Assembly: GCF_014639435.1 (NCBI RefSeq)
Contig: NZ_BMFZ01000011.1
Span: 1 to 64,000, forward strand
Direction: 5' to 3'
DNA length: 64,000 nucleotides
Origin: Hafnia psychrotolerans
GTDB lineage: Bacteria > Pseudomonadota > Gammaproteobacteria > Enterobacterales > Enterobacteriaceae
The position numbers were made by a program, and so were the translations under genes. The notes under the pieces were generated by a model. That model saw only the letters and a list, made by a program, of their open reading frames with translations, did no database searches and was not told where the DNA came from. Positions 1-10,652 of this stretch are shown here, one piece after another; positions within the stretch are counted from its first letter, which is position 1, and each line of letters begins with the position of its first letter.

Positions 1-7
1 GCTGAAG

Positions 8-13
8 AGTCAA
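8..13 (-). promoter_or_regulatory. -35 element of rRNA operon P2 promoter
   Basis: The minus strand reads TTGACTCTTCAGC from 13 down to the window edge, resembling the start of E. coli rrn P2 promoters (TTGACTCTGTAGC). It lies about 100 bases downstream of the P1 start. The -10 falls outside the window, so only half of the promoter is seen. Confidence 0.65.
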
Positions 14-95
14 GAGATTATTCATTCGAACTTTCATCTTTTCCTCTTCCTGTCCGAGCGACTTGTCAGTCGTTGTTCCCGGTCAGTGGAGGCGC

Positions 96-123
96 ATTAT
101 AGGGAGTTCTCAGAAGGCCGCAA
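96..123 (-). promoter_or_regulatory. rRNA operon P1 promoter (leftward)
   Basis: On the minus strand there is a perfect -10 TATAAT (96-101) and a -35 TTGCGG (118-123) separated by 16 bases, the spacing typical of rrn P1 promoters. The -10 is followed by a GC-rich discriminator (GCGCC), and an AT-rich stretch at 124-165 sits where the UP element lies. In E. coli yieP is divergent from rrsC, and the same arrangement is seen here, so the 16S gene should begin just left of the window. The rRNA gene itself is not visible. Confidence 0.85.
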
Positions 124-287
124 CCCTTAATTTCAAATAAATTACTGACCGTTCTTTTTTTCAACAAACCGAGTGAATAAGCACAATATTCCCGCACTTT
201 TCGTCTCAAAAGCGCCGTTTGAAGCGACAGCGGTAGGGTAAACTGTTTTTCTATTAGTTAGACCATCGCCTTCCAGGAACAATGACT

Positions 288-977
288 ATGCCCCTCAATG
301 CTCAACAACAGGCCGCCCAGCGTAACCTTTCTTATCTATTAGCAGAGAAAATAGCTCAGCGTATTTTATCCGGGGAATATAACGAAGGCAGTATCCTGCC
401 AGGTGAGATGGAACTGGGTAAGATTTTTGGCGTCAGCCGAACTGCGGTACGTGAAGCCGTCAAGACGCTTACAGCTAAAGGCATGTTATTGCCTCGTCCA
501 CGCATTGGTACCCGAGTGATGCCTCAATCAAATTGGAACTTTCTCGACCAAGACCTGCTGAACTGGTGGATGACGCGTGAAAACTTTGATCAGGTGATGT
601 CACACTTTGTTATTTTACGTCGCGCGCTGGAACCCCAAGCCTGTGCTCTCGCCGCTATAGCGGCCAGTGATGAACAGAAACGTCAGCTCTCTTTATATAT
701 GATGGAAATGCGACAACTGCATACAAGCTTTGACAGAGAACGCTGGATAAACGTCGACACGCAATTCCACCAGCTGATTTATGAAGCCGGAAAAAACCCA
801 TTTCTGACGTCATTCTCTAATCTGTTCAGTTCGGTTTATCAAAGTTACTTCCGTGCCATCACAGGCAACGAGGTGATCAAACTGGAGTATCATCAGGCTC
901 TGGTCGATGCCATCCTGAACAGCGACGCACAAGAAGCGCAGCTAGCCTGCCAACAGCTATTGATTGCCGTTGAATGA
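288..977 (+). CDS. yieP: GntR/FadR-family transcriptional regulator YieP
   Basis: This is a 229-residue DNA-binding regulator. The N-terminal winged helix contains [14 protein letters not shown] (about residues 47-60), followed by an all-helical FCD-type ligand domain that makes up the rest of the protein. The start at 288 is preferred over the ATG at 282 because AGGA lies 9 bases before 288 but only 3 before 282, and it matches the E. coli N-terminus MPL(S/N)AQQ. The gene is divergent from the rRNA operon and convergent with rbsR, overlapping it by 21 bases. E. coli keeps hsrA between yieP and rbsR; that gene is absent here. Family and position identify the gene; its effector is not evident from sequence. 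Confidence 0.9.
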   Translation: MPLNAQQQAAQRNLSYLLAEKIAQRILSGEYNEGSILPGEMELGKIFGVSRTAVREAVKTLTAKGMLLPRPRIGTRVMPQSNWNFLDQDLLNWWMTRENFDQVMSHFVILRRALEPQACALAAIAASDEQKRQLSLYMMEMRQLHTSFDRERWINVDTQFHQLIYEAGKNPFLTSFSNLFSSVYQSYFRAITGNEVIKLEYHQALVDAILNSDAQEAQLACQQLLIAVE

Positions 978-1970
978 ACCGACTGATTCACGCACGACCA
1001 GTTCAGGGGTCAGAACCAGCACCTGCGGTTCAGCTTCTGGAGCTTGTAAACGATGGAGTAATGCATCAATAGCCAGTTCGCCCAGCGAGTCTTTAGGCTG
1101 ATGGATAGTTGTGAGCGGTGGCGTCATATATTGCGCCAGTTGGATATCGTCATAGCCTATAACAGCAACATCTTGCGGAACTCGCAGTCCTTTCTTATAG
1201 AGAGCCTGATAAACCCCCACAGCCATGGCATCATTACTGGCAAAGACTGCCTGCGGGCGCGGTGAAAGCGCCAACAGCTGGTTCATCGCCGGTACTCCAC
1301 CCTCGAATTCAAAATCCCCACTGACTTCATATCCAGGTAGAACCGGCAAACCAGCACGATGCATCGCTTGACGGTAACCGTTCAGCCGCTCTTGTGCGGT
1401 GGTTTTATCTAGCGGACCGGTGATGCAAGCAATCCGTTGATAGCCTTGGCTTATCAGATAGTCGGTGGCCATCTCCCCGCCCAAGAAGGCATTATCCTGA
1501 ATGACATCGTTAGCAGCACCAAAAGGCGCCCAATCCATCATCACGATAGGTAATGAAGGATAACGGCTGAGAGCATCCTGCGAAGGGCGGTGGTTTTCAG
1601 TACACATTAATAGCAGGCCATCGACACGCTTTTGCAGCAACGTTTCCATACTGCGGTTCATACGTTCTGCATCGCCATCCGTATTGCACAGAATCAAACT
1701 ATAGCCACGCTCATAACAGCTGCGTTCAACCCCACGCACGACTTCTGAATAGAAAGGGTTGCTGCTGGCGGTCAGCAACATTCCAATGGTACGGGTTTGA
1801 TTAAGTTTGAGGCTACGAGCCAGCGCCGAGGGAGCATAATTGAGACTATCAATGGCAGTCGTCACTTTGTCGCGGATAACGTCGCTGACAAAACGATTGT
1901 TATTAATCACATGAGAGACCGTGGAGGTTGAAACGCCCGCCAGGCGGGCGACATCTTTCATGGTAGCCAA
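957..1970 (-). CDS. rbsR: Ribose operon repressor RbsR
   Basis: This is a 337-residue LacI-family repressor. The N-terminal helix-turn-helix ([18 protein letters not shown], residues 4-21) is followed by a periplasmic-binding-protein-like sensor domain. In the family, ribose binding releases the protein from operators upstream of rbsD; two such palindromes are visible at 6785-6800 and 6866-6877. The gene is last in the rbs operon and its start abuts the stop of rbsK (1970/1971). The C-terminus (GSFNGNQ) runs a few residues beyond my recollection of E. coli RbsR and overlaps the end of the convergent yieP. Confidence 0.93.
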   Translation of the reverse strand: MATMKDVARLAGVSTSTVSHVINNNRFVSDVIRDKVTTAIDSLNYAPSALARSLKLNQTRTIGMLLTASSNPFYSEVVRGVERSCYERGYSLILCNTDGDAERMNRSMETLLQKRVDGLLLMCTENHRPSQDALSRYPSLPIVMMDWAPFGAANDVIQDNAFLGGEMATDYLISQGYQRIACITGPLDKTTAQERLNGYRQAMHRAGLPVLPGYEVSGDFEFEGGVPAMNQLLALSPRPQAVFASNDAMAVGVYQALYKKGLRVPQDVAVIGYDDIQLAQYMTPPLTTIHQPKDSLGELAIDALLHRLQAPEAEPQVLVLTPELVVRESVGSFNGNQ

Positions 1971-2900
1971 TCAGGACTCCTGACGAGCTAAGAAATCATC
2001 GATTTCGTGACGCCATGGCACTGAAGGTTGTGCACCTGGACGGGTTACTGCAATTGCGGCGGCGGCGTGAGCAAAACGCACGGCGCTTTCCATCAATTTG
2101 CCCTCTAGCAAAGACGTGACTAACGCACCATTAAAGGTGTCGCCGGCAGCAATCGTATCTATTGCTTTGACGCGGAAACCGACGATCTGTTTACCCTCAC
2201 CTTTCTGACTGAGCCAAACGCCTTTGCTGCCCAGCGTGATAATGACGGTATCGATGCCTTTCTCATGCAGCACTTTCGCAGCGCGCGCGGCATCATCATT
2301 GTTATTGACCTGAACGCCGGTCAGACGCTCGGCTTCGGTCTCATTGGGGGTGATAATATCTACCAGCGACAACAGCTCCGCCGGTAAATCACAGGCCGGA
2401 GCCGGATTGAGGATCACCTGGGTATTATGTTGTTTCGCCAGTTTGGCGGCAGCGATAACCGTTTCCAGTGGTGATTCCAGCTGCATCAGTAAAGCTGATG
2501 CCTCGATAATATTCTGTTGGTAACGATTCAGGTACTCAGGAGTCACCGCTTTATTAGCGCCGGCATCAATGCCGATAACATTTTCACCTTCAGCATTCAC
2601 AAAAATCAACGCAACACCGGTCGTGGCACCCGAGATGGCTTCAACAGGAGACGTATCAATGTCGTCACTCGCGAGCTGTTTGCAAACGCGCTCACCAATA
2701 TCATCCTCCCCGACACAGGCAATAAACGAAATATCGGCACCAGCACGACCGGCAGCCACGGCTTGATTCGCACCTTTGCCACCAAACGCCACGGTATATT
2801 GTTTGCCGATCACGGTTTCGCCAGGCTGGGGGAATTGTTCGATATTAAGAATATGGTCGGCATTGATACTGCCAAGAACTACCAGTTTACCTGTATCCAT
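1971..2900 (-). CDS. rbsK: Ribokinase RbsK
   Basis: Ribokinase phosphorylates D-ribose to ribose 5-phosphate with ATP in the cytoplasm, feeding the pentose phosphate pathway. It is a PfkB-family kinase of 309 residues, the same length as E. coli RbsK. It carries the substrate-binding segment GGKGANQAVAAGR near residue 40 and the catalytic anion-hole motif DTIAAGDTFNGA near residue 250. The start at 2900 is preferred over in-frame ATGs at 2918 and 2906 because AGGA lies 7 bases upstream and the protein then begins MDTGKLVVLGSIN. The gene sits between rbsB and rbsR with a stable stem-loop before it. Confidence 0.93.
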   Translation of the reverse strand: MDTGKLVVLGSINADHILNIEQFPQPGETVIGKQYTVAFGGKGANQAVAAGRAGADISFIACVGEDDIGERVCKQLASDDIDTSPVEAISGATTGVALIFVNAEGENVIGIDAGANKAVTPEYLNRYQQNIIEASALLMQLESPLETVIAAAKLAKQHNTQVILNPAPACDLPAELLSLVDIITPNETEAERLTGVQVNNNDDAARAAKVLHEKGIDTVIITLGSKGVWLSQKGEGKQIVGFRVKAIDTIAAGDTFNGALVTSLLEGKLMESAVRFAHAAAAIAVTRPGAQPSVPWRHEIDDFLARQES

Positions 2901-2920
2901 TTTCATTTCCTGAGTCATAT

Positions 2921-2950
2921 TACGCCACCCATTCCATTAAGGGTGGCGTA
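2921..2950 (-). other. Stem-loop between rbsB and rbsK
   Basis: TACGCCACCC (2921-2930) and GGGTGGCGTA (2941-2950) form a perfect 10-base-pair stem with a 10-base loop. No T-run follows on either strand, so it looks more like an mRNA-stabilising barrier than a terminator. That would favour high expression of the upstream gene rbsB, as is common for binding-protein genes. The role is inferred. Confidence 0.6.
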
Positions 2951-2975
2951 GATACTGCCAATAAAAACCGTAAAA

Positions 2976-3866
2976 TTAAGGCTGGGCAACCAATTTCAGA
3001 TCAACCGGAATGATGGCAGGTACTTTCTCGCCTTTCAGCACTTTATCCGCGGTCTGTACGCCAATCACACCAATTTGATCAGGACGTTGCGCGACTGTAG
3101 CCCCCATTTTACCGCTGTTAACCGCTTTGATGCCGTCTTCAGTGCCGTCAAAACCGACCACCAACACATCTGTTTTACCGGCGGTTTGCAGAGCACGCAA
3201 AGCGCCCAGCGCCATTTCGTCATTCTGCGCGAACACCGCTTGCACGTCAGGATGTGCAGTCAGCAAGTTCTGCATAACGTTGAGGCCTTTAGTACGGTCG
3301 AAGTCAGCAGGCTGAGTCGCGAGCATCACGAAATGATGTTTTTCAGCAGATTGTGCAAAACCTTTACCACGTTCACGGGCAACCGACGTACCAGCAATGC
3401 CTTCCAGTTCGATAACTTTAGCGTTTTCGCCGAGTTTCTTGGCGATGTAATCACCGGCCATTTTACCACCGAAGACATTATCCGATGCAACATGGCTGAC
3501 AACGACACCTTTGGTCGCCTGACGGTCTAAAGTAATAACAGGGATCTTAGCCTGATTGGCCATCGCCACGGCGTTACCTACTGCATCAGAGTCCGTTGGG
3601 TTGATCAACAGCAGTTTGGTGCCGCGTACGGTCAAGTCCTGCACGTTTGCCAGCTCTTTCGCCGGGTTGTTCTGCGAATCCAACACCACCAGGTTGTAGC
3701 CCAGTTTGTCAGCTTCTTTCTGTGCACCGTCTTTCATCGAAACAAAGAACGGGTTATTCAGCGTAGAAACCACCAGAGCGATAGTGTCTTTTGCCAGCAC
3801 GTTGGCACTGAACGAAGCGGTAATCGCTGCGGCGGAAACCCAAACTGCCAGTTTTTTCATATTCAT
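2976..3866 (-). CDS. rbsB: Ribose ABC transporter periplasmic binding protein RbsB
   Basis: This protein captures D-ribose in the periplasm, delivers it to RbsC and also presents it to the Trg chemoreceptor in relatives. It has 296 residues from the start at 3866, equal to E. coli RbsB; the upstream ATG at 3872 has only 3 bases between AGGA and the start, whereas 3866 has 9. A Sec signal peptide ([17 protein letters not shown]..., cleavage after VLA, about residue 25) precedes the mature protein starting [16 protein letters not shown]. The sugar-binding fold is intact throughout (for example [12 protein letters not shown] and [14 protein letters not shown]). Confidence 0.94.
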   Translation of the reverse strand: MNMKKLAVWVSAAAITASFSANVLAKDTIALVVSTLNNPFFVSMKDGAQKEADKLGYNLVVLDSQNNPAKELANVQDLTVRGTKLLLINPTDSDAVGNAVAMANQAKIPVITLDRQATKGVVVSHVASDNVFGGKMAGDYIAKKLGENAKVIELEGIAGTSVARERGKGFAQSAEKHHFVMLATQPADFDRTKGLNVMQNLLTAHPDVQAVFAQNDEMALGALRALQTAGKTDVLVVGFDGTEDGIKAVNSGKMGATVAQRPDQIGVIGVQTADKVLKGEKVPAIIPVDLKLVAQP

Positions 3867-3889
3867 GGTCATAATTCCTGTAGGAGAGA

Positions 3890-4861
3890 TTATTTGTTGC
3901 TTTTGTTATCTACCAAAACCGCCAGCAGAATGACGACTGCTTTGACGATCATTTGGTAGTAGGAGGAGACACCTAATAAATTCAAACCGTTATTCAGGAA
4001 ACCGAGGATCAGCGCACCGACCAACGTTCCGACAATACGTCCTTTACCACCTGACAGGCTGGTTCCTCCCAAAACAACAGCGGCAATTGCGTCCAGCTCG
4101 TAACCGGTACCGGCCGTCGGTTGCGCAGAAGACAAACGCGCCACTTCAATAATGCCAGCCAAAGCCGCTAATAGACCGCAAAGGGAGTAGACGATAATTT
4201 TTACTTTATCAACGCTGATACCAGACAAACGCGTAGCGGATTCATTACCGCCCAACGCATAGATATAGCGACCTAAACGGGTGTGATGCAGCATGTACCA
4301 GGCCGCAGCAAACACCACTACCATCAGCCAGACAGGTGTGGGAACACCAAGCGGGCGACCAATACCAAACCAGCCAAAAGTATCTGCGACATCATTGAAA
4401 CCGGTACTTATCGGGCTACCATTGGTGTAAACCATAGTGACCCCGCGCAACAGCAACATCATCACCAAGGTGGCGATAAATGCCTGAACTTTACCTTTGG
4501 CGACAATGATCCCGGTTATGGCGCCAACCCCAGCCCCCACCGCCAAGGCTGCCGCCACAGCCACCAGCGCATTCACTTCCAACCCGACCACCGAAGCCGC
4601 AACCGCGCCGGAAAGCGCCAGAAGAGAACCCACTGACAAATCAATACCCGATGTCAGAATCACCAGCGTCATACCTACGGCCATAATGGCGTTGACGGAC
4701 GTCTGTTGAAGAATATTGAACAGGTTATTCACCGTGAAGAAATTCGGGCTCATCGAAGAGACCACGGCAATCAGCACCAGCAGCGCAATCAGCGATTTCT
4801 GCTCTAATAACCATTCTTTAGTGATCCAGCGTTTTTTCGCCGGCAATGTCTGAGAACTCAT
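3890..4861 (-). CDS. rbsC: Ribose ABC transporter permease RbsC
   Basis: This is the inner-membrane channel subunit of the ribose importer, 323 residues, with the many hydrophobic segments of the family. It contains the permease signature region around [16 protein letters not shown] (the coupling loop to the ATPase) and [25 protein letters not shown] lies 9 bases upstream of the ATG. It lies 6 bases downstream of the broken rbsA and 23 bases upstream of rbsB, so it is co-transcribed with both. The gene itself is intact, but without a working RbsA it could not drive import unless another ATPase substitutes. Confidence 0.93.
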   Translation of the reverse strand: MSSQTLPAKKRWITKEWLLEQKSLIALLVLIAVVSSMSPNFFTVNNLFNILQQTSVNAIMAVGMTLVILTSGIDLSVGSLLALSGAVAASVVGLEVNALVAVAAALAVGAGVGAITGIIVAKGKVQAFIATLVMMLLLRGVTMVYTNGSPISTGFNDVADTFGWFGIGRPLGVPTPVWLMVVVFAAAWYMLHHTRLGRYIYALGGNESATRLSGISVDKVKIIVYSLCGLLAALAGIIEVARLSSAQPTAGTGYELDAIAAVVLGGTSLSGGKGRIVGTLVGALILGFLNNGLNLLGVSSYYQMIVKAVVILLAVLVDNKSNK

Positions 4862-4867
4862 AGTTGA

Positions 4868-6344
4868 TTACTCCTGCGTCACGCTGTATTGCTTGCCGAC
4901 AGCGGCTGCCATCAACACTTCTTGCGTTGCCTGTTCTATCGGGAATTCACCGCTTAAATGGCCTTCATGCATCACCAGAATCCTATCACTCATACCAATC
5001 ACTTCCGGCATTTCAGAGGAAACCAAAATGATGCTCAACCCATCGCGCTTGAACTGGTTTATAAGCTGGTAAATCTCTTTCTTAGCACCGACGTCGACGC
5101 CACGCGTCGGTTCGTCGAGGATCAATATTTTCGGACGAGTCATTAGTACCACCAGACAACAACCCAATAGGCTGCATCATTGAGGGGGTTTTGATATTAA
5201 ACATGCGGATGAAATCACCTACAGCCTGCTGCTCGTCAGCATGTTTGAGGCTACCGCCCGCACGGCTGAAATAGCGCAACGCCGTCAGTGACATATTGTC
5301 TTTGACCGACATCCCGAGAACGAGACCATCGCGCTTACGGTCCTCTGAGATATAAACAATACCGTTCGCCAGGCCGTCCTGAGGTGAGTGAGTCACCACT
5401 TCACGGCCATCAAGAGCGACATAGCCTGTTTTACGCGGCAGCGCGCCGTATAAAATTTTCATCAGTTCGGTGCGTCCTGCCCCCATCAAACCGGACACAC
5501 CGAGAATTTCGCCACTGTATAAATTAAAACTCACATCTTCAACGCCAGGACCGGAAACATTACGCACCTGCAAACGCAGCGCTCCACGTTCCTGACTCAG
5601 ACGGGGATACTGCTCTTCAAGCTTGCGGCCCACCATCATTTCAATCAGGGTATCTTCCTGCAATTCGTTGACCGGGCGTTCGGCAATGAACTGGCCGTCA
5701 CGGAATACGGTGATGTCATCGCAGATTTCAAAAATCTCTCTCAGCCGATGCGAAATATAGACCACACCGCAACCCGCAGATTTCAATTCACGGATCACGT
5801 TAAACAAAGAGGCGGTTTCGGTATCGGTTAACGCATCGGTAGGCTCATCCATGATGATGACGCGCGATTCAAAGCTCAGCACTTTGGCAATTTCAACCAT
5901 TTGCTGGTCGCCTATCGACAATTCGCCGACCAGTCGATGACTGCTATAGCTCAGATTCAGACGGGCGAGCAGTTTGTCAGCTTCGGCATACATCTTCTTC
6001 CAGTTGATGCGTCCAAAACCATTAACGAATTCCCGGCCAAGGAAGATGTTTTCGGCGATGGTTAATTGAGGGATCAGGTTGAGTTCCTGATGGATGATAC
6101 CAATGCCGGCTTCCTGCGAGGCTTTAGGGCCATTGAACGCCGCTTCCTTTCCGAGGTAATGGACTGAACCGGCATCTTTTTGATAGATGCCGGTTAGTAC
6201 TTTCATCATCGTGGACTTGCCCGCGCCGTTTTCACCCACCAGCGCCATAACCCGTCCCGGGTAGACGCTCAACGCCGCCCCGGAAAGTGCTTTTACGCCA
6301 GGAAACGCTTTATCAATCCCTGTCAGTTGCAGCAAAGGTTGCAT
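4868..6344 (-). pseudogene. rbsA: Ribose ABC transporter ATPase RbsA, disrupted by deletion/frameshift
   Basis: RbsA is the double ATP-binding subunit of the ribose importer. The first 399 residues are intact, with a Walker [10 protein letters not shown] (residues 37-45), an LSIGDQQ signature and a Walker B IIMDEP in domain 1. The second-domain signature begins LLSGG, but at 5144-5147 the expected 33 bases encoding NQQKVAIARGL are replaced by the four bases ACTA. This is a net loss of 29 bases and shifts the frame. The remaining 91 codons ([19 protein letters not shown] onward) stay open in another frame down to 4868. 399 + 11 + 91 equals 501, the E. coli RbsA length. The shifted upstream frame ends at 5082, giving a 420-residue product without the second ATPase site. 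Ribose uptake through this system is probably lost or weakened. Confidence 0.9.
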
Positions 6345-6351
6345 AAAGGCC

Positions 6352-6771
6352 TCAGAAGGTTACGCCGGCACACAGAATAATGTTCGCGTAGGGCGAGCAC
6401 TCCCCGCTGCGGATAACCGCCCGGCTTTGTTCAGTTTGTACCTTGAAAGCATCATGGCTGATGTAATCCAAGGTGATTGTGTTTCCCTGGTGTTGCTCAA
6501 GTTGTTTCAACTGCGCGAGTAACGCTTCATGGAGTTGAGGATTCTTTTCGATGATCTCCCCGGCGAGTATCGCCCGCTCAACCTGCATCTCATGTGTCAC
6601 AACCTTTAAAACCTGTAAAAAGGTGGGAACACCCGCAGTCAGCGCCAGATCGATGCGTTGGGAAGATGGGGGTATCGGTAAACCCGCATCCGCAATAACC
6701 AGCTGATCGGTGTGACCTAACTTGGCAATGGTATGTGAGATTTCGGCATTCAAAAGCGGTGATTTCTTCAT
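6352..6771 (-). CDS. rbsD: D-ribose pyranase RbsD
   Basis: RbsD converts beta-pyranose ribose to the furanose form that ribokinase uses. It has 139 residues, the family length, with the N-terminal pattern [15 protein letters not shown] (catalytic histidine and the aspartate of DAGLP) and the conserved C-terminus [17 protein letters not shown]. The start at 6771 is chosen because GGAG lies 6 bases upstream and the protein begins MKKSPLLN like relatives; an in-frame ATG at 6783 would overlap the first RbsR operator. It is the first gene of the rbs operon and lies 7 bases before rbsA. Confidence 0.94.
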   Translation of the reverse strand: MKKSPLLNAEISHTIAKLGHTDQLVIADAGLPIPPSSQRIDLALTAGVPTFLQVLKVVTHEMQVERAILAGEIIEKNPQLHEALLAQLKQLEQHQGNTITLDYISHDAFKVQTEQSRAVIRSGECSPYANIILCAGVTF

Positions 6772-6784
6772 GGTTAGCTCCAAC

Positions 6785-6800
6785 AGCGAAACGTTTCGCT
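6785..6800. promoter_or_regulatory. RbsR operator, proximal
   Basis: AGCGAAACGTTTCGCT is a perfect 16-base palindrome. Its core CGAAACGTTTCG matches the known RbsR operator of enterobacteria. It ends 14 bases before the rbsD start codon, so it lies within the transcribed leader or the promoter start region. Confidence 0.85.
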
Positions 6801-6865
6801 CATTGATGAGTTTAGGAAGATGTAGAAATCTGGCAATGGTCTTGTGGCGAAATTGTGATCGTCGT

Positions 6866-6877
6866 CGAAACGTTTCG
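6866..6877. promoter_or_regulatory. RbsR operator, distal
   Basis: A second perfect CGAAACGTTTCG palindrome lies with its centre 79 bases from that of the proximal operator. Two identical operators in one upstream region suggest cooperative or looping repression by RbsR; the looping is inference. Confidence 0.8.
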
Positions 6878-6937
6878 CTGACACATTGAGAAAAGAGCGG
6901 ATAATTTGAGTTAGTGCGTTTTTTAGGCTTTTAGAAA

Positions 6938-6966
6938 TGCAAAAGGGCACCAGAAGGTGCCCTCAG
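6938..6966 (-). terminator. Intrinsic terminator after kup
   Basis: GGGCACC (6945-6951), loop AGAA, GGTGCCC (6956-6962); on the minus strand the stem is followed by TTTT. It ends the kup transcript just upstream of the rbs promoter region and would insulate rbs from read-through. Confidence 0.8.
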
Positions 6967-6981
6967 CCATCTTGTCAAAAA

Positions 6982-8850
6982 TCAGATTTCGACTTGGGTT
7001 CCCAGTTCAATAACCCGGTTCGGTGGAATTTCAAACTGGTCCGGCGCACGCAGTGCATTGCGGCTCAAGGTCATAAACAGTTTCCCACGCAAATAGAGAT
7101 ACCAAGGACGCTTAGCAAGGATCAGTGACTCATGGGACATAAAGAACGAAGTTTCCATCATTCGGCACGGCAAGCCTTCCAGTCCACAACGATGGAAGAC
7201 CTCCTCCACGTTCGGAGTCTCTTTGAAACCGTAGCTGGCAACCACTCGCCAGAAGGTCGGCGATAGCTGTTCGATAGTGACACGCCGGACATTATGAACA
7301 TAAGGTGCATCTTCAGTACGCAGCGTCAGTAACACCACTCGCTCATGCAACACTTTGTTGTGCTTGAGGTTATGTAACAGTGCAAACGGGATGATGTTGA
7401 TCGCACGCGACATGTAAACCGCGGTGCCCGGAACGCGCATCGGAGGAGATTTCTCTAGCGAGGCGATCATCGCTTCTAACGAGTTTCCGTGTTCATGCAT
7501 ACGCCGCATAAGTCTGAAACGCTCGCTTTTCCAGGTCGTCATGATAATAAACATACACAAGCCAAGCGTCAGCGGTAACCAGCCACCGGAGAACAGTTTA
7601 GTGGCATTCGCAGCAAACATTGGCACGTCGATAAGGAGAAGCACAACTAATAAAATACCCACCAGGAAGGGTTTCCAGTGCCAGTTTTTCAGCGCAACGG
7701 CACAGGCAAGAATACTGGTCAGCACCATCGTACCCGTTACAGCAATACCGTAAGCCGCCGCCAGATTACCAGAATGCTCGAAGCTGGCAATAACGATTAC
7801 CACAGCGATATAGAGCGTCCAGTTAATGACCGGGATATAAATCTGGCCTGCTTCCATTTCCGAGGTGTGGATAATGCGCATCGGAGGTAAATAGCCCAGT
7901 CGCACAGCCTGACGCGTCAGGGAGAACACGCCGGAAATCACAGCCTGAGATGCAATGATGGTCGCTAACGTCGCTAAGACCAGTAAAGGAATTAACGCCC
8001 AGTCAGGTGCCAGCAGGAAAAAAGGGTTTTTGATAGCTTCCGGGTTCTTCAGCAGCAGCGCGCCTTGACCGAAATAGTTCAGCACCAGAGACGGCAATAC
8101 CACCGTGAACCATGCCAGACGGATAGGGAATTTCCCAAAGTGGCCCATATCGGCATATAAGGCTTCCACACCGGTAATCGACAGAACGACAGCGCCGAGT
8201 GCCAGGAACGAGAAGGATTTATGTTCGATAAAGAAATTAACCGCCCACATTGGGTTCATCGCGCGCAAGACTTCAGGGTTCTGCATGATGCTATTCACGC
8301 CGAGAACAGCGAGCGTCAGGAACCACAGCAGCATCACAGGAGCGAAGAGTTTACCCACGATACCGGTACCGTGTTTCTGAATAATGAAAAGCAGTGTCAG
8401 GACAGTAATCGATAGAGGAACGATATAAGGGTCAAGCGAAGGCGCAGCAATCTCAAGGCCTTCCATCGCGGACAGGACCGAAATCGCCGGCGTGATCACC
8501 ACTTCACCATAGAAGAAACTGCCACCGATCAATCCCAGAATGACCAGTATGGCGGTGTTTCTGGAGGAGGTATTTCTACCTGCCAGTGACATCAGCGTCA
8601 GGATACCGCCCTCACCGGCATTGTCTGCGCGCATCACAAAAGTGAGGTATTTCAGCGAGACAATGAGGATCAGCATCCAGAATATTAGCGACAGAAAGCC
8701 GAAAACAACGCTGGGTTCAACATTGAAGCCATAGTGGCCGGAAAAACACTCTCTAAGGGTATAAAGAGGACTGGTGCCAATATCGCCATACACTACGCCA
8801 ATGGCGGCTAAGGTTACTGCCGGGAGTGACCGTTTATGTTCTGTGCTCAT
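6982..8850 (-). CDS. kup: Low-affinity potassium transporter Kup
   Basis: Kup is an inner-membrane H+/K+ symporter that takes up potassium, and caesium in relatives, especially at low pH. It has 622 residues, identical in length to E. coli Kup. The N-terminal part has about 12 hydrophobic segments with the family signatures [15 protein letters not shown] (residues 20-34) and [11 protein letters not shown], followed by a cytoplasmic C-terminal domain ending in ELGTQVEI. It is a single-gene unit, divergent from ravA with about 290 bases between, and closed by a terminator. Nothing in the sequence looks damaged. Confidence 0.95.
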   Translation of the reverse strand: MSTEHKRSLPAVTLAAIGVVYGDIGTSPLYTLRECFSGHYGFNVEPSVVFGFLSLIFWMLILIVSLKYLTFVMRADNAGEGGILTLMSLAGRNTSSRNTAILVILGLIGGSFFYGEVVITPAISVLSAMEGLEIAAPSLDPYIVPLSITVLTLLFIIQKHGTGIVGKLFAPVMLLWFLTLAVLGVNSIMQNPEVLRAMNPMWAVNFFIEHKSFSFLALGAVVLSITGVEALYADMGHFGKFPIRLAWFTVVLPSLVLNYFGQGALLLKNPEAIKNPFFLLAPDWALIPLLVLATLATIIASQAVISGVFSLTRQAVRLGYLPPMRIIHTSEMEAGQIYIPVINWTLYIAVVIVIASFEHSGNLAAAYGIAVTGTMVLTSILACAVALKNWHWKPFLVGILLVVLLLIDVPMFAANATKLFSGGWLPLTLGLCMFIIMTTWKSERFRLMRRMHEHGNSLEAMIASLEKSPPMRVPGTAVYMSRAINIIPFALLHNLKHNKVLHERVVLLTLRTEDAPYVHNVRRVTIEQLSPTFWRVVASYGFKETPNVEEVFHRCGLEGLPCRMMETSFFMSHESLILAKRPWYLYLRGKLFMTLSRNALRAPDQFEIPPNRVIELGTQVEI

Positions 8851-9140
8851 AATTGGGTTCTTATGCTGCTCTTTTATGACAAAGAATTCTGTAAGCGAAA
8901 AGGTACGCTCAATCCTTGATGCCCACTAAACGGCGCACAGTATGCACGAATAAAACAGATTGCCTATCCTTATATGAGCTAAGAAATACAGACTCAGGCA
9001 ATAGATGTGGTAATTTTCATAATAGAAAATTTCTAGTAATCAACAAGCTATATCACTAAAAAAAGCATGGTTTATTATCCCTGCTCAGTCCACTATTCAT
9101 TCATTTATGTCATCAATTTAACGAAAGCGGAAGACTCAGT

Positions 9141-10649
9141 ATGGCCTATTCTCCCCTACTTGCAGAACGGATTGCCCGTCTTGCCAACGCGCTAGAACAC
9201 GGCTTGTATGAGCGTCAACATGCTATACGTCTATGCCTTTTGGCCGCGTTGTGTGGCGAAAGTGTATTTCTACTTGGGCCACCAGGTATCGCCAAAAGCC
9301 TGATCGCTCGCCGCCTGAAATTTGCTTTCCGCAATGCACGCGCATTTGAATACCTGATGACCCGCTTTTCCACGCCGGAAGAGGTGTTCGGCCCATTGTC
9401 TATTCAAGCGCTGAAAGATGAAGGGCGCTATCTACGCCTGACACAAGGCTACCTGCCGGAAGCCGAAATCGTCTTTCTGGATGAGATATGGAAAGCCGGT
9501 CCGGCCATTTTGAATACCTTGCTAACCGCCATCAACGAGCGGCGTTTCCGCAACGGCGAACGTGAAGAGACCATTCCGCTGCGTCTGCTGGTCAGCGCAT
9601 CCAATGAACTGCCTGAAGCAGATGGCAGTCTGGAAGCACTCTACGACCGCATGCTAATCCGCCTGTGGCTGGATAAAGTCCAGGATAAGCAGAATTTCCA
9701 CTCATTACTCACCACGCGCCAGAATGAAAGTGCCAATCCGGTGCCCGAAGCACTGAGTATCAGTGACGAGGAGTATCAGCAATGGCAGCCGAAAATTGAT
9801 AAAATCACCCTATCCGAACACTGTTTTGAATTAATTTTCCAACTGCGCCAGCGGCTGAACGCACTAGAAACAGCACCTTACGTCTCCGATCGTCGCTGGA
9901 AAAAAGCCTTACGCCTGTTGCAGGCATGTGCCTTCTTTAGTGGTCGTCAGGCCATCACTCCGGTCGATTTGATCCTGCTGAAAGATTGTTTATGGCATGA
10001 CCTGAACACCTATCAACTTTTGCAGACGCAAATTGAACAGATGATCACCGAACAGGCCTACCAGCAGCAGACATTATTGATGAAGCTACGCCAATTGAAT
10101 CAGGAATGGATGCAATATCAACAGCAACAGAGCTCCCGCCAGTCGCTTAAAATGAGCAAAAAAGTCGGCATCTTCAGCCGCAAGCCACAGTACAACCTGC
10201 CAGACTCACTTTCGGCCCCACACCTGACCTTATTATTGCAAATGCCTCTGCATCTGCATGATATCAGTGTCTCTCATTTAGTCGTGGAACGACCGGTGCT
10301 GGAGGAGTGGCTTAATAAAGGTGGCGTGCTGAAAGCAAAACTCAACGGTATGGGGTTTGCACAAAATATTGATGCTGAAGTCGATGAAAAATTACAGCTG
10401 GTGGTACGGGATATCAGCCGCCTGGCAACGCCGCTGACGCTGCCAGGCAAAGAAAATATTGCCGTACCTGCTGAGATGAAAAGTACCCTCGAAGGGATTA
10501 CGGCCAAACTCAATCAACAACGGCATGAATTCAGCCAACAACAGGGCTGTCTCTTTATTGAGGCTACCTGGGCTGCAAAAATTGAAGCGAGCCTGGTTGC
10601 TGTCTCCGAACAGTTGATTCATCAGCAACAGCTGTTCAGTGGGCACTGA
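9141..10649 (+). CDS. ravA: MoxR-family AAA+ ATPase RavA
   Basis: RavA is a hexameric AAA+ ATPase that in E. coli binds the inducible lysine decarboxylase LdcI and ppGpp and works with ViaA on respiratory complexes such as fumarate reductase and NADH dehydrogenase I. It has 502 residues. Walker A GPPGIAKS is at 46-53, Walker B IVFLDE at 110-115, and a sensor-like [19 protein letters not shown] segment follows. The C-terminal half is the LARA-type beta-rich and helical region. It lies 3 bases before viaA in one transcription unit. RavA-ViaA is an already described chaperone-like pair. Confidence 0.93.
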   Translation: MAYSPLLAERIARLANALEHGLYERQHAIRLCLLAALCGESVFLLGPPGIAKSLIARRLKFAFRNARAFEYLMTRFSTPEEVFGPLSIQALKDEGRYLRLTQGYLPEAEIVFLDEIWKAGPAILNTLLTAINERRFRNGEREETIPLRLLVSASNELPEADGSLEALYDRMLIRLWLDKVQDKQNFHSLLTTRQNESANPVPEALSISDEEYQQWQPKIDKITLSEHCFELIFQLRQRLNALETAPYVSDRRWKKALRLLQACAFFSGRQAITPVDLILLKDCLWHDLNTYQLLQTQIEQMITEQAYQQQTLLMKLRQLNQEWMQYQQQQSSRQSLKMSKKVGIFSRKPQYNLPDSLSAPHLTLLLQMPLHLHDISVSHLVVERPVLEEWLNKGGVLKAKLNGMGFAQNIDAEVDEKLQLVVRDISRLATPLTLPGKENIAVPAEMKSTLEGITAKLNQQRHEFSQQQGCLFIEATWAAKIEASLVAVSEQLIHQQQLFSGH

Positions 10650-10652
10650 CCG

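Noticed and set aside
4868-5167. Separate 99-residue ATPase-like open frame
   Set aside because: It is the C-terminal part of the broken rbsA; its first codons come from the other frame of the LLSGG region.
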